Below, one piece after another: positions 1 to 7,262 of a stretch of DNA of 45,748 nucleotides. The notes beneath the pieces are model-generated. The model did not search any database and was not told where the DNA came from. It was given only the letters and a program-made list of their open reading frames with translations. Positions within the stretch are counted from its first letter, which is position 1. Each line of letters begins with the position of its first letter. The DNA comes from a virus, in IMG/VR virus record IMGVR_UViG_3300013306_000006, positions 1 through 45,748 of that record. One strand, given 5' to 3'. Made by a program: the position numbers and the translations under genes.

Positions 1-123
1 GGACGTCCAGACGGCGAAGGCAATCGATCACGCTGTAAATCGACCGGTAACAGCTTCGCAGTTGCCGGATGCGGAAACCGTATATGCAAACCTCAGCGAC
101 GCCGCCAAGCGCCGCACGTCGCC
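1..123. repeat. Terminal redundancy, left copy
   Basis: The first 123 bases are identical to 45626-45748. The repeat lies inside one reading frame, which becomes continuous when the ends are joined, so it most likely reflects a circular contig with an assembly overlap. Genuine fixed terminal repeats are possible but would oddly split a coding gene. Confidence 0.95.
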
Positions 124-178
124 GCGCAACGTGGCCGACGTGCTCGAAGCGATCCGTTGGATTCGGGACGGACGATAA
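1..178 (+). CDS. DUF1351-like protein, C-terminal part (continues from 45748)
   Basis: This is the C-terminal end of the gene that starts at 44826. Codons begin at position 2 and the stop TAA is at 176-178. Joined across the circular end, the protein is 325 residues. The part seen here holds the last 58 or so residues and ends in RWIRDGR. The next gene starts 2 nt after the stop. See the entry at 44826 for domain and context. Confidence 0.85.
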   Translation, partial: DVQTAKAIDHAVNRPVTASQLPDAETVYANLSDAAKRRTSPRNVADVLEAIRWIRDGR

Positions 179-180
179 GA

Positions 181-681
181 ATGGACGCAATCATTAGCGA
201 GTGCGGCGCTTATCGTTATCTATTGCGCCGAGCAGCACAAGCCGGTCCCGACATATCACTTCCTGTCTGCGGAACGGCTCTTTTCGTAATGCTGAATCCG
301 AGTACTGCGGATGCAACCGTTGACGATCCGACCATTAGGCGCTGTAAGTCCTTTGCTTATCGGTGGGGATGCAACGGAATCGCTGTCGTCAATCTGTACG
401 CGTTGCGCTCGCCGAAGCCGTGTGTTCTGTGGGGTCACAGTGACCCGGTTGGGCCAGACAATGATATGTGGCTTCGAACTGCTGCACGCGAGCACGAAAC
501 TGTTGTTTTTGCTTGGGGAGCAAATGCAAAGAAAGAGCGAGTGAAGGAAGTGTACGAGATTTTCAACGGCACGAGGAATCGAAGAATTGTATGCCTCGGT
601 AAAACCAAGGATGGTTCGCCCCGTCATCCGCTTTACGTACGAGCGGACCAACCTTTAATTGAATGGAGCCACGATGAATGA
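181..681 (+). CDS. DUF1643 family protein
   Basis: A 166-residue protein with the DUF1643 signature: FVMLNPSTADATVDDPT near residues 30-50, then a WG-x-NGIAVVNLYALRS block. The family is common in phages and bacteria and has no established biochemical role. ATG 181 follows the previous stop by 2 nt and has a purine-rich GGACGGACG upstream; the frame could also start at TTG 157, but that would overlap the previous gene. The end overlaps the ParB-like gene by 8 nt, so it is translated as part of the early operon. Confidence 0.8.
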   Translation: MDAIISECGAYRYLLRRAAQAGPDISLPVCGTALFVMLNPSTADATVDDPTIRRCKSFAYRWGCNGIAVVNLYALRSPKPCVLWGHSDPVGPDNDMWLRTAAREHETVVFAWGANAKKERVKEVYEIFNGTRNRRIVCLGKTKDGSPRHPLYVRADQPLIEWSHDE

Positions 682-1537
682 ACTAGTTGCAGGCGGACGC
701 GATGTGATCCGCAATCAATCGACCGGGCGTTTTGACGGCTACTTGGTTAAGCTGGATGCGATCAAGACGCGCGAGGGATTCAATCATCCCCGTCATTCGG
801 ACCCGGATTATCCGGCGCACGTCCGCGAGTTGGCCGACAGCATCAAGGCGAACGGGTTCTATCGGCATAAGCCGCTTACCGTGTTTGCCGCTGCTGATGG
901 TTTTCTGTACCCGTCCGATGGTCACTCACGGTTCGCGGCGGTTCTTCTGGCTAACGAGGAAGGCGCAGGCATCGAATCGGTTCCGGTCGTGAACGAAACC
1001 AAGGGAACGACCGAGGAAGACCGCATTGTAGGGCTGATCACGAACAACAATGGCAAGCGCCTCACGCCATACGGTGAAGGGCTCGTTATCAAGCAGCTTA
1101 TCGGCCGAGGTTTGGATGAAAAGGAAATCGCGCGGCGTCTCGGATTTGCAACTTCGAAAGTGTCAAACCTGCTCGACTTGGTTGCGGCGCCACGGGAAAT
1201 CGTTGCTATGGTTACGGAAGGTAGCGTATCCGCAACTACTGCCATCAAAGCCATCAAGCAGAAGGGCGCGGGCGCAGTAGAGCACCTTCAAGAAGGCGTC
1301 AGGGTAGCGAAGGCGGCGGGCAAGACGAAAGCCAGTGCCAAGCACATGAAGACGGCCAGCGAGCCAGTCACCACGGACACGCAGCGCCTTGACTTCATCG
1401 CCGAGCAACAATGCGCCATCGAGACGAACGGGACGCGCTACAGCGTCCTCAATTCGTCGGGGGCCAGTATCGCGACGGGCGACACGGCCCGCGAAGCGAT
1501 CGACAAAGCGATGCTTGTCGAATCCGCCCTGGCATGA
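674..1537 (+). CDS. ParB-like DNA-binding protein
   Basis: A 287-residue protein. Residues about 25-110 look like a ParB N-terminal nuclease-type fold, with the SDGHSR motif, and residues about 130-175 contain a helix-turn-helix (KEIARRLGFATSKVSNLLDL). ParB family members bind DNA and often act in partition, but no ParA or obvious parS array is visible here. A phage regulator or nuclease-like role is equally possible. ATG 674 is preferred over TTG 659 because it gives the short overlap usual in this operon. The stop overlaps the next start as ATGA. Confidence 0.75.
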   Translation: MNELVAGGRDVIRNQSTGRFDGYLVKLDAIKTREGFNHPRHSDPDYPAHVRELADSIKANGFYRHKPLTVFAAADGFLYPSDGHSRFAAVLLANEEGAGIESVPVVNETKGTTEEDRIVGLITNNNGKRLTPYGEGLVIKQLIGRGLDEKEIARRLGFATSKVSNLLDLVAAPREIVAMVTEGSVSATTAIKAIKQKGAGAVEHLQEGVRVAKAAGKTKASAKHMKTASEPVTTDTQRLDFIAEQQCAIETNGTRYSVLNSSGASIATGDTAREAIDKAMLVESALA

Positions 1538-1731
1538 AACGTATCCGCACAACCCTAGCGCATCCCACGGGATACGCGTGCGGAACGTGCGGAACCGAGC
1601 ACGAATTTCCGATGTATGTGTTGTCGAACTGGTTCACCGCTTTGACGCACCATTGCAACCATTGCTTCGCCTTGCACCAACTTTTGCAGGGCGTGGCGAC
1701 ACTAAAAACCCACGGACGGATTCCACGATGA
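1534..1731 (+). CDS. Small zinc-ribbon protein
   Basis: A 65-residue protein with two Cys pairs, CGTC near residues 16-19 and CNHC near 42-45, which is a typical four-Cys zinc ribbon. It starts in an ATGA overlap with the ParB-like gene and ends in an ATGA overlap with the next one, so translation is probably coupled on both sides. No specific family is recognised. A nucleic-acid-binding or structural zinc role is only inferred from the Cys pattern. Confidence 0.7.
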   Translation: MKRIRTTLAHPTGYACGTCGTEHEFPMYVLSNWFTALTHHCNHCFALHQLLQGVATLKTHGRIPR

Positions 1732-1973
1732 ACAGCGCAGAAAAGTACATGCAGGCCACTACCAAGCTTCACGCCCTCAGCAATACCATGCTTAATGGTG
1801 TTCGCCCGGAGACGGTAGAACTTGCCCGTGAACTCGTCGGCATCAGCAAGGAACTGTTCGATGTGATCGACGCCGAGAACCGGGCGACGTTGCAAAGCGA
1901 GCAATTCCGTAGTGCTCAATCCGAGTTGCGCCAGGCGCGGCAGATGGTTGGCGCATTCGATCCGCTTTTTTAA
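1728..1973 (+). CDS. Small helical protein of unknown function
   Basis: An 81-residue protein, mostly helical by composition (many Ala, Glu, Leu and Gln), with the stretch LARELVGISKELFDVIDAEN in the middle. It is the last gene of the tightly overlapping DUF1643/ParB/zinc-ribbon cluster and is followed by a terminator-like hairpin at 2034-2066. No Cys, membrane segment or catalytic motif is visible. Function unknown. Confidence 0.65.
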   Translation: MNSAEKYMQATTKLHALSNTMLNGVRPETVELARELVGISKELFDVIDAENRATLQSEQFRSAQSELRQARQMVGAFDPLF

Positions 1974-1982
1974 CGCAAAATA

Positions 1983-1997
1983 CTACCAAAACGGTTT
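1983..1997 (+). promoter_or_regulatory. Operator-like site CTACC-AAAAC-GGTTT
   Basis: A half-palindromic copy of the genome-wide CTACC-N5-GGTAG element, 9 nt after the stop of the preceding gene. TTGATA overlaps its right edge, but no good -10 follows at the usual spacing, so its promoter activity is uncertain. Confidence 0.45.
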
Positions 1998-2033
1998 GAT
2001 AGCATGTATAGTTATCTCACTGGCTAGCGCAAC

Positions 2034-2066
2034 GGCCTTTAGCGAACAAGCTACAGGCCATTTTTT
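2034..2066 (+). terminator. Rho-independent terminator
   Basis: A hairpin pairs GGCCTTTAGC with GCTACAGGCC (one mismatch, 6-nt loop) and is followed by A and six T. It sits between the ParB cluster and the exonuclease gene, so it would end or attenuate transcription from upstream. Confidence 0.75.
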
Positions 2067-2078
2067 CGCCCAAGATCA

Positions 2079-2093
2079 CTACCAAAAAAGGAT
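2079..2093 (+). promoter_or_regulatory. Operator-like half site overlapping the ribosome binding site
   Basis: CTACC-AAAAA-AGGAT. The left half matches the phage operator, while the right half supplies the AGGA of the ribosome binding site for ATG 2099. Similar arrangements occur at 4353, 33073, 33194 and 38013. Confidence 0.45.
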
Positions 2094-2098
2094 TTAAG

Positions 2099-2923
2099 AT
2101 GAATACCGACAACGTTGTTACTTTGGACATCGAGACGATCCCGGACCAGCGTCCGGGCGCTCTCGATGCGTTCCGTGCAGCAGTACAGCAGGATTTCAAG
2201 GCACCGTCCGGTCTCACGAAAGAAAAGGCATGCGCGGACCTCGGAATGACAGACCCGAGCGAAATCAAGTTCACAAGCAAGGATCGTGCGCTCGAGTTGT
2301 GGGCGGAACGCTTCAAGGAAGAAAAATCCGAGGAAGTCGCTCAAGCCGAATATCGCAAGACGAGCTTCAATGGTGCGGCCGGTCAAATCGCCGTTGTTGG
2401 GCTGGCGTTCGATGACACGGCGCCGTTTTCGATCTATCGCAGCGATTGGGAAAACCCAGGCAGCGAGAGCGAAATCATTCATCAGGCATTCGAGGCGATC
2501 GCCGACAGCTACAACCCGAACTCGATGCGCGCGCCGCTGTTCGTCGGTCATTACATCGCACAGTTTGATTTGCGGTTCCTTTTCCAACGCGCCGTCATCT
2601 TGGGTATCAAGCCGCCGTCAATAATACCTTTCCAGGCGAAACCCTGGGACGAGCAAATTTTCGACACGATGACGCGTTGGGCTGGCGCGCAAGGCTCTGT
2701 CTCGCTCGATGCACTGTGCGCAGCGCTTGGAATCGCTGGCAAGCCGGATGGCATCGACGGCTCTAAGGTTTGGGATTTCGTTCAGGCGGGCCGGATTGAT
2801 GAAGTCGCCGACTACTGCGAGGGCGACATTCGCATGGCGCGCAACGCGTACAAGGCAATGACCTTTCAACCGCTCTTGCTGGAACTTCAGCCTGAACGAG
2901 AGTTGGACCTGATTCCGTTCTAA
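2099..2923 (+). CDS. 3'-5' exonuclease, PolB-like (DnaQ fold)
   Basis: A 274-residue protein. The N-terminus VVTLDIETIP is the Exo I motif with the metal-binding Asp and Glu. GHYIAQFDLRFL near residue 150 is Exo II. DYCEGDIRMARNAY near residue 240 is Exo III. This matches the stand-alone 3'-5' exonucleases related to the proofreading domain of family B polymerases. It likely trims DNA ends in phage replication or recombination, in line with the nuclease, NinB and HNH genes downstream. The start has AGGAT 8 nt upstream. Confidence 0.85.
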   Translation: MNTDNVVTLDIETIPDQRPGALDAFRAAVQQDFKAPSGLTKEKACADLGMTDPSEIKFTSKDRALELWAERFKEEKSEEVAQAEYRKTSFNGAAGQIAVVGLAFDDTAPFSIYRSDWENPGSESEIIHQAFEAIADSYNPNSMRAPLFVGHYIAQFDLRFLFQRAVILGIKPPSIIPFQAKPWDEQIFDTMTRWAGAQGSVSLDALCAALGIAGKPDGIDGSKVWDFVQAGRIDEVADYCEGDIRMARNAYKAMTFQPLLLELQPERELDLIPF

Positions 2924-2925
2924 AA

Positions 2926-3114
2926 GTGACCGTCGAAGAGCACAAGACCGCTTGCCTTGCAGCATTTAAGGAAGCGGCTCACTACGGCCAGCGCGGGAAC
3001 TTCGTTCCTGCGCAAAACCTCGTTCACAGTATCAGGCAAAGGTGCGGCGATGCGATTGCAGAGGTCGCAAAGCGCGAACTGTGGAAATTCATCAAGTCGG
3101 GGAAAACGCTTTGA
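2926..3114 (+). CDS. Small hypothetical protein
   Basis: A 62-residue protein starting at GTG 2926, 2 nt after the exonuclease stop, and overlapping the nuclease gene at TTGA. It has a helical composition with two Cys residues and a basic C-terminus. No family is recognised. Tight packing between two recombination genes supports it being translated, though its ribosome binding site is weak. Confidence 0.55.
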   Translation: MTVEEHKTACLAAFKEAAHYGQRGNFVPAQNLVHSIRQRCGDAIAEVAKRELWKFIKSGKTL

Positions 3115-3497
3115 AGCAGACAGCAGGAAAGATCGACATACCCCAAGAAAGCGACGAGCAAATAGCGCTGTTCAAATGGCTCGCGCTGGCGTTCCCGAAG
3201 TTGATTGCCTACCACGTACCAAACGGCGGCAAGCGAAGCCTCAGGACGGCCGTACGACTCAAGAAAGAGGGAGTCAAAGCAGGCGTGCCCGATGTAATCA
3301 TCGCGAAGCGTTCCGGCATCTACGCTGGAATGTACATCGAACTAAAGCGCCGAAAGGGCGGGGTACTGAGCGAAACACAGCGAGACATGATCGCGGCCCT
3401 TCGATTCGAGGGGTATTACGTCGCAGTCTGCAAGGGTTGGGATGAAGCCCGCGATGCGATTCTAAAATACCTCTCGTTCGGAGAGCCCGTACTGTGA
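3111..3497 (+). CDS. VRR-NUC domain nuclease
   Basis: A 128-residue single-domain protein. It shows the VRR-NUC pattern: an N-terminal Glu in ESDEQIALFKWL, NGGKR near residue 40, AGVPDVI with the catalytic Asp near residue 60, and MYIELKRRKGG with the Glu-x-Lys pair near residue 75. Such proteins are PD-(D/E)XK endonucleases found stand-alone in phages and fused in FAN1. TTG 3111 overlaps the previous stop and has GGGG upstream. It is a likely DNA-processing partner of NinB and the exonuclease. Confidence 0.85.
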   Translation: MKQTAGKIDIPQESDEQIALFKWLALAFPKLIAYHVPNGGKRSLRTAVRLKKEGVKAGVPDVIIAKRSGIYAGMYIELKRRKGGVLSETQRDMIAALRFEGYYVAVCKGWDEARDAILKYLSFGEPVL

Positions 3498-3904
3498 GCG
3501 ACAAGATAGTATCCCGCCTCTGCGAACAGACCCGTCAAAATTTGGCCCAAGCGTTCGTCAACGCGCCCGATGGCTGGTTCATGACGCTTCAGCCTCCGAC
3601 TCGAACGCTGGACCAGAACGCCATGCTCCATGGAACGTTCGGAGCCATAGCTAAACAAGCAACTTGGCACGGTCGGCGGTTGAATCCCGTTCAATGGAAA
3701 ACACTCATGATCAGCGCTCACGCGATCGCTACTGGCTTGGGGTCCGATATGGTTCCAGGGCTAGAAGGCGAATGGGTAAATATCCGGGAGTCATCCGCGC
3801 AAATGGGCGTTTCCAGAATGTCGAGCCTGATTGAATACGTGGTGGCTTGGTGCGCAAACAACAACATCAAGCTTCCCGCGCCGAAAGGCTACGAGAATAT
3901 GTAA
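3494..3904 (+). CDS. ninB: NinB-like recombination protein
   Basis: A 136-residue protein resembling lambda NinB/Orf: RTLDQNAMLHGTFGAIAKQ near residues 37-55, and WKTLMISAHAIATG later. Lambda Orf binds single-stranded DNA and helps load recombinase, replacing RecFOR functions. GTG 3494 overlaps the nuclease stop by 4 nt. Position after the VRR-NUC gene fits a recombination module. Family assignment is from motif recognition; the function is known for the lambda relative only. Confidence 0.8.
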   Translation: MSDKIVSRLCEQTRQNLAQAFVNAPDGWFMTLQPPTRTLDQNAMLHGTFGAIAKQATWHGRRLNPVQWKTLMISAHAIATGLGSDMVPGLEGEWVNIRESSAQMGVSRMSSLIEYVVAWCANNNIKLPAPKGYENM

Positions 3905-3913
3905 AAACACGCT

Positions 3914-3942
3914 TTGATATACTACCTAAATAGGAGTATATT
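3914..3942 (+). promoter_or_regulatory. Promoter with operator (3922-3936)
   Basis: TTGATA (3914-3919), a 17-nt spacer and TATATT (3937-3942). The spacer contains CTACC-TAAAT-AGGAG, a degenerate copy of the phage operator. It would drive the small regulator gene at 3974 and genes beyond. Confidence 0.7.
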
Positions 3943-3973
3943 GGAGCTATCGAATTTTATCTGGAAGAGATAA

Positions 3974-4336
3974 ATGCAGCCATTAGCAGGAAACCGAATT
4001 CGCACAATGCTACGCGATCACGATTATTCAATCGCCGAGCTTGAGGCCGAATTGAGTTTGTGCCATTCCACGGTATGGCGTGCGATGAAACAGTTGAAGG
4101 AAAAAGGACTGGTTCATATTGTCGAATGGACTCACCACGACGGTAAAAAAGGAAATGGCAGACATGCAGCCGTTTACCGGCTTGGCAAACGGAAAGATGC
4201 GCCAAAACCTGAGAATCAACCGAACTCTGTGTACTCGAAGCGATACCGCGACAAAAATAGAATTTTGATTCGTGCACGGTACGCAGCGAAGAAGGGAAAA
4301 ATTCCTAACATGTTCGCGCAGCTAATCGCGCGATAA
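3974..4336 (+). CDS. Winged-helix DNA-binding protein
   Basis: A 120-residue protein. Residues about 8-60 form a winged helix: IAELEAELSLCHSTVWRAMK then QLKEKGLVHIVEW. The C-terminal half is Lys/Arg-rich (KRYRDKNRILIRARYAAKKGK). It has its own promoter at 3914 and a GGAAGAG ribosome binding site. It is likely a transcription regulator of the phage; the target is not visible. A related but shorter winged-helix gene lies at 4690. Confidence 0.7.
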   Translation: MQPLAGNRIRTMLRDHDYSIAELEAELSLCHSTVWRAMKQLKEKGLVHIVEWTHHDGKKGNGRHAAVYRLGKRKDAPKPENQPNSVYSKRYRDKNRILIRARYAAKKGKIPNMFAQLIAR

Positions 4337-4352
4337 GTCACGTCCACGAATA

Positions 4353-4367
4353 CTACCAAAATTGGAT
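4353..4367 (+). promoter_or_regulatory. Operator-like half site at the start of the HNH gene
   Basis: CTACC-AAAAT-TGGAT ends 3 nt before ATG 4371, so a bound regulator or the mRNA copy would sit on the ribosome binding site (TGGA). Confidence 0.45.
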
Positions 4368-4370
4368 TGA

Positions 4371-4727
4371 ATGGCGAAGACAGTCACGGCAGCAGAACGG
4401 CGATACATGGGTCATGTAGCGGGACTTGGGTGTTGTGTGTGCAGACGATTGGGATTCAACGATACGCCCGCCCTTGTCCACCACATGATCCACGGTCGAG
4501 GCGGATGGGGAAGGGCTTCGAACTGGCTAACCATTCCGCTTTGTCCGCATCATCACGTCGATAGTAAAGAGGGAATCCACGCACTGAACGTTGAATTGTT
4601 TTATGCAATGTACGGGTTCAGCGAAATGGATTTGATCATCGAAACACAATCTGCACTACTGAAGTATTTGCCCGAGAAAGAACGAGTCCATGCCGATAAC
4701 GAAAACGTTGAAACAGCAGTTGCTTGA
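4371..4727 (+). CDS. DUF968/Ref-type HNH nuclease
   Basis: A 118-residue protein with CCVC near residues 21-24, VHHMIHGRG near residues 36-44, and IPLCPHHHVDSKEGIHAL near residues 55-72. This Cys-pair plus His pattern is that of the DUF968/Ref family. P1 Ref is a RecA-dependent HNH nuclease that enhances recombination. It fits the adjacent nuclease and NinB genes. The 3' end overlaps the next gene by 38 nt in another frame. Confidence 0.75.
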   Translation: MAKTVTAAERRYMGHVAGLGCCVCRRLGFNDTPALVHHMIHGRGGWGRASNWLTIPLCPHHHVDSKEGIHALNVELFYAMYGFSEMDLIIETQSALLKYLPEKERVHADNENVETAVA

Positions 4728-5001
4728 TGCCATGAAAACCGGGCGCGAATACGGTAGAGCGGAAATTGAAAAGCTGTTTCCAGGCTCCCCCAAGTCGCTG
4801 ATTCACGATGCATTGAAGGCTCTCGTAAAAGAGGGAAAAGTATGGAATCCATCGCAGGATTCCCGGTACACCAAGATCGAAGTTTTTGAATCCAACGTTG
4901 CTATACAGCAATGCCCGTCCCACAACTGGGGCAACCTTGAAGGCTACGAAGCGTCCTTGCGCGCCGCAAACATAGCCGAACCCGTGAGCCGTAGATCATG
5001 A
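4690..5001 (+). CDS. Winged-helix-like small protein
   Basis: A 103-residue protein whose first 60 residues look like a winged helix (LKQQLLDAMKTGREYGRAEI, then LIHDALKALVKEGKVW). It starts inside the 3' end of the HNH gene. Its stop overlaps the next start as ATGA. A regulatory or DNA-binding role is inferred. The C-terminal tail has no recognised motif. Confidence 0.6.
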   Translation: MPITKTLKQQLLDAMKTGREYGRAEIEKLFPGSPKSLIHDALKALVKEGKVWNPSQDSRYTKIEVFESNVAIQQCPSHNWGNLEGYEASLRAANIAEPVSRRS

Positions 5002-5153
5002 CGACATTTCAAATTCTTGTAGCTGCTTCGGGCTACGCCGTGGCCCTTTTGATCGTGCTGATTTTCTGGCGCGGGCGTTCGGGAAATGACCTCGCAAAAG
5101 ACAAGGCTATGTTGCGGAAGATTTTTGGGGATGATCATGGCACGCAGTACTAA
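4998..5153 (+). CDS. Small single-pass membrane protein
   Basis: A 51-residue protein starting at ATG 4998 in an ATGA overlap with the previous gene. Residues about 5-24 form one hydrophobic segment (ILVAASGYAVALLIVLIFW), followed by a charged cytoplasmic-type tail. The stop is inside the beginning of the next gene. Function unknown. Confidence 0.6.
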   Translation: MTTFQILVAASGYAVALLIVLIFWRGRSGNDLAKDKAMLRKIFGDDHGTQY

Positions 5154-5601
5154 GCCGCGCAAGAAATACGTTCCTAAGTGGAACGCAGGTAAAACCCTTC
5201 GTACAGAGCCCTGGAAGGTCGCGGCCGTGTTCGGGCCGGTCGAGTCAATCCTTGATCGTCTTGAGCGTGATGGCGAAATTTCGATTGATCCAGATGATCG
5301 GCCGCTGTTCAACGATCAAATCGACGGCAACCATTACGCACTCGCGCCAAGTATGCGTGGCCTAACGGATGCATTCGATCTGCACCGCGAGCGCCAGGGA
5401 AAGCCGTTGGTTAGTTCTGGATTGCTTGGGCTAGTCTCGCGCCTGGAAAGTGGTGACGACATCGACCAAGCGGACATCGACGCGGCCCGCAAATCGGTTG
5501 CCGCGATGCGTGCCGATGCATTGGAAATGTCGGGCGAGTACGCGGCCGGGCTCGTGAAGACCTGTCAAATCAAATTCGAAATGGAAGCACTGAGAGCATG
5601 A
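5137..5601 (+). CDS. Hypothetical phage protein
   Basis: A 154-residue protein with a basic start (MARSTKPRKKYVPKW) and an acidic, helical remainder. ATG 5137 has GGGG 6 nt upstream and is preferred to ATG 5131. Its stop overlaps the PrtN-like start as ATGA. It resembles small proteins often found before PrtN and integrase genes in Burkholderia-type prophages, but I do not recognise a functional domain. Confidence 0.65.
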   Translation: MARSTKPRKKYVPKWNAGKTLRTEPWKVAAVFGPVESILDRLERDGEISIDPDDRPLFNDQIDGNHYALAPSMRGLTDAFDLHRERQGKPLVSSGLLGLVSRLESGDDIDQADIDAARKSVAAMRADALEMSGEYAAGLVKTCQIKFEMEALRA

Positions 5602-5864
5602 ACACCGTTTTCTTACTGATGGCTCAGTTTGGAGCTAGAGCCGTTATCCCGATCGATGAGGTTCGGCGCGAATACTTTTCTCACCTTGAGCTTGACAAGT
5701 TTCTGATGAAAATTGGTCGTGGCGAAATCCCGATTCCGGTTGTTCGGGCAGAGCGAAGCCAGAAGGCCGCTAAGGGCGTCTACGTCCAAGACTTGGCGGA
5801 TTACATTGACGCGCAGCGGGCAGCGGCGGTAAAGGAGCGCGATCAACTCTGCGGGCGCTTATGA
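5598..5864 (+). CDS. prtN: PrtN-like pyocin/phage activator
   Basis: An 88-residue protein matching the PrtN family over its whole length: MNTVFLLMAQFG at the start, RREYFSHLELDKFL in the middle, IPVVRAERSQK and DLADYIDAQR at the end. In Pseudomonas aeruginosa PrtN activates pyocin gene transcription and is released by RecA-dependent loss of PrtR. Here it is the last gene of the early operon and overlaps the integrase 3' end by 22 nt tail to tail. It may activate late or excision genes of this phage; that is inference. Confidence 0.8.
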   Translation: MNTVFLLMAQFGARAVIPIDEVRREYFSHLELDKFLMKIGRGEIPIPVVRAERSQKAAKGVYVQDLADYIDAQRAAAVKERDQLCGRL

Positions 5865-6961
5865 CCGAGCGGAAGTTGTGGAAGTGGCGCGACAATATCA
5901 AGCCATTTCCACTTCGCGTATTTATCACCAAACGCATGTATATGCGCGTACCGCTTCAGATGAACCCATGTCTTGTGGCCTGACATCATTGCAACCGCTG
6001 GAATGCTCATTCCAAGTTCGAAAAGTCGGCTTACCCCTTCGTGCCGCAAGTCGTGAAATCGTAAGTCATCTATCTCTAACTTTTCGCAAGCCTCTTCAAA
6101 CTCCCCACTGATTGCAGCAACTGAACAGGGAAAAATTAACTCATCGTGTGTTCTTGGTGCTGCGCGCGCTATGCGTACAGCTTCTGGTGTTAGGTCAACC
6201 CAAATATGATTCCCGATTTTCTTTTTCGGGTCTTTCATGTCAAACACGAGTAAGCGCGATCCTGCTTGGTCGATGTCCGTCCATTTCATTCGGGCAATCT
6301 CGCTTCTGCGCCTCGCGGAAAACACGGCAAACAGGATAATCAAGTCATACGGGAAAAGAGCGGGGTTCGCCATTCGCTTCGTGCGAATGTACTCAATAAT
6401 CCGGCTCAGTTCGTCTAAGGTCGGGCGCCTGTCTCTACTATCCGACGTTCCAGTTATCCCCAATTCAGACAAAACGTCGAGCGCTTCCATTATCGTTGCC
6501 TTGCTTAGCGGGTATCCCCAAGCCGGGCGAGCAATCTTGAATATGGTTTTCAGGTGCGAAAAGTATCCCGATACTGTGACAGGCGCACGCCCGATCGATA
6601 TTCCCCATTGAACCAGTGTGTTGCTGGTTATTGCGGACCCGCGCATTTCCCCAAGTTTTCCGTTCTTGATCATCAACAAGGCGTTGCGCTTGCTCTTGCC
6701 TAGCTCGCGTTGCGCCTCGTTGAGGTAACGATCAATGATGTCTGCTAACATCGGATCGTCGGATTTCGCCTCTTCAATTGCTCCCGGCTTCGCAAGTTCC
6801 GTCTCCCTTTTCTTCGCCCAGGCCGAAGCAGCCTGCCGACGATCGAAGGTTTCTGTTTCCTGATGGATCACCTTGCCGCCGCGCCGAATGCGAACCTGAG
6901 CCTTGTAAGAAGTCGTTCCGTCTGCTTTTATGCGCGGTGTTATCGTTCCCACTTTTATCAA
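5843..6961 (-). CDS. int: Tyrosine recombinase (integrase)
   Basis: A 372-residue integrase. The N-terminal arm-binding and core-binding domains span about residues 1-165. The catalytic domain carries Arg in the ARRRSEI motif (about 218), Lys in DPKKK (about 247), HDLRH (303-307), GHK (His 329) and the nucleophile Tyr 338 in HLKRYAH. All catalytic residues are present. It makes the phage temperate, with attP expected in the 300-bp gap upstream of its start (6962-7262). It converges with the PrtN gene. Confidence 0.95.
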   Translation of the reverse strand: MIKVGTITPRIKADGTTSYKAQVRIRRGGKVIHQETETFDRRQAASAWAKKRETELAKPGAIEEAKSDDPMLADIIDRYLNEAQRELGKSKRNALLMIKNGKLGEMRGSAITSNTLVQWGISIGRAPVTVSGYFSHLKTIFKIARPAWGYPLSKATIMEALDVLSELGITGTSDSRDRRPTLDELSRIIEYIRTKRMANPALFPYDLIILFAVFSARRRSEIARMKWTDIDQAGSRLLVFDMKDPKKKIGNHIWVDLTPEAVRIARAAPRTHDELIFPCSVAAISGEFEEACEKLEIDDLRFHDLRHEGVSRLFELGMSIPAVAMMSGHKTWVHLKRYAHIHAFGDKYAKWKWLDIVAPLPQLPLGHKRPQS

Positions 6962-7026
6962 TCCCCGTTACCGAATGCCGTGGCACCTATCTTGGCACAC
7001 TGATACGAACGGGACAAGGGTAAAAA

Positions 7027-7041
7027 CTATCGTAACGGTAG
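7027..7041 (+). promoter_or_regulatory. Operator copy upstream of the integrase
   Basis: CTATC-GTAAC-GGTAG followed by TAAATAG. It is the same palindrome as in the early promoters, with the GGTAGTAAATA context also seen at 42913 and 44457. It is placed to let the phage regulator control integrase transcription or act at attP. Confidence 0.6.
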
Positions 7042-7187
7042 TAAATAGAATAGCTTTTTTGTCCTTATCCCCTTGGTTTTTCGCTATTTATTCCGACACA
7101 CCTATACAAATCAAGCACTTAACGGTAGTAGGAAAATGGGAGGAAAGGGGTATTATATGGGTTATATGGAACGTGAAACGCGTTTTA

Positions 7188-7251
7188 AAACAATCGCTTA
7201 GGTGTTTTCTTTGGAGCCTTGGCACCGTATCGGCACACCAAGCGATTGTTT
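7188..7251 (-). terminator. Large inverted repeat at the end of the late operon
   Basis: AAACAATCGCTT (7188-7199) and its perfect complement (7240-7251) flank a 40-nt loop, just after the last late gene on the minus strand. On the minus strand the second arm ends in GTTTTAAAA, so it could terminate late transcription. It could also belong to attP. Confidence 0.4.
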
Positions 7252-7262
7252 CGAGCCGCGCT

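Larger units (their letters stand above)
6962..7262. other. Integrase upstream region, probable attP
   Basis: About 300 bp without a gene. It contains an imperfect 20-bp direct repeat (TGGCACC-TATC-GGCACAC type) near 6979-6999 and 7219-7238, two operator-like GGTAG elements (7027-7041 and near 7124), and a perfect 12-bp inverted repeat (7188-7199 and 7240-7251). Direct repeats flanking the region could be integrase arm-type sites. The core crossover site cannot be fixed without the attL/attR junctions or the host target. Confidence 0.5.
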
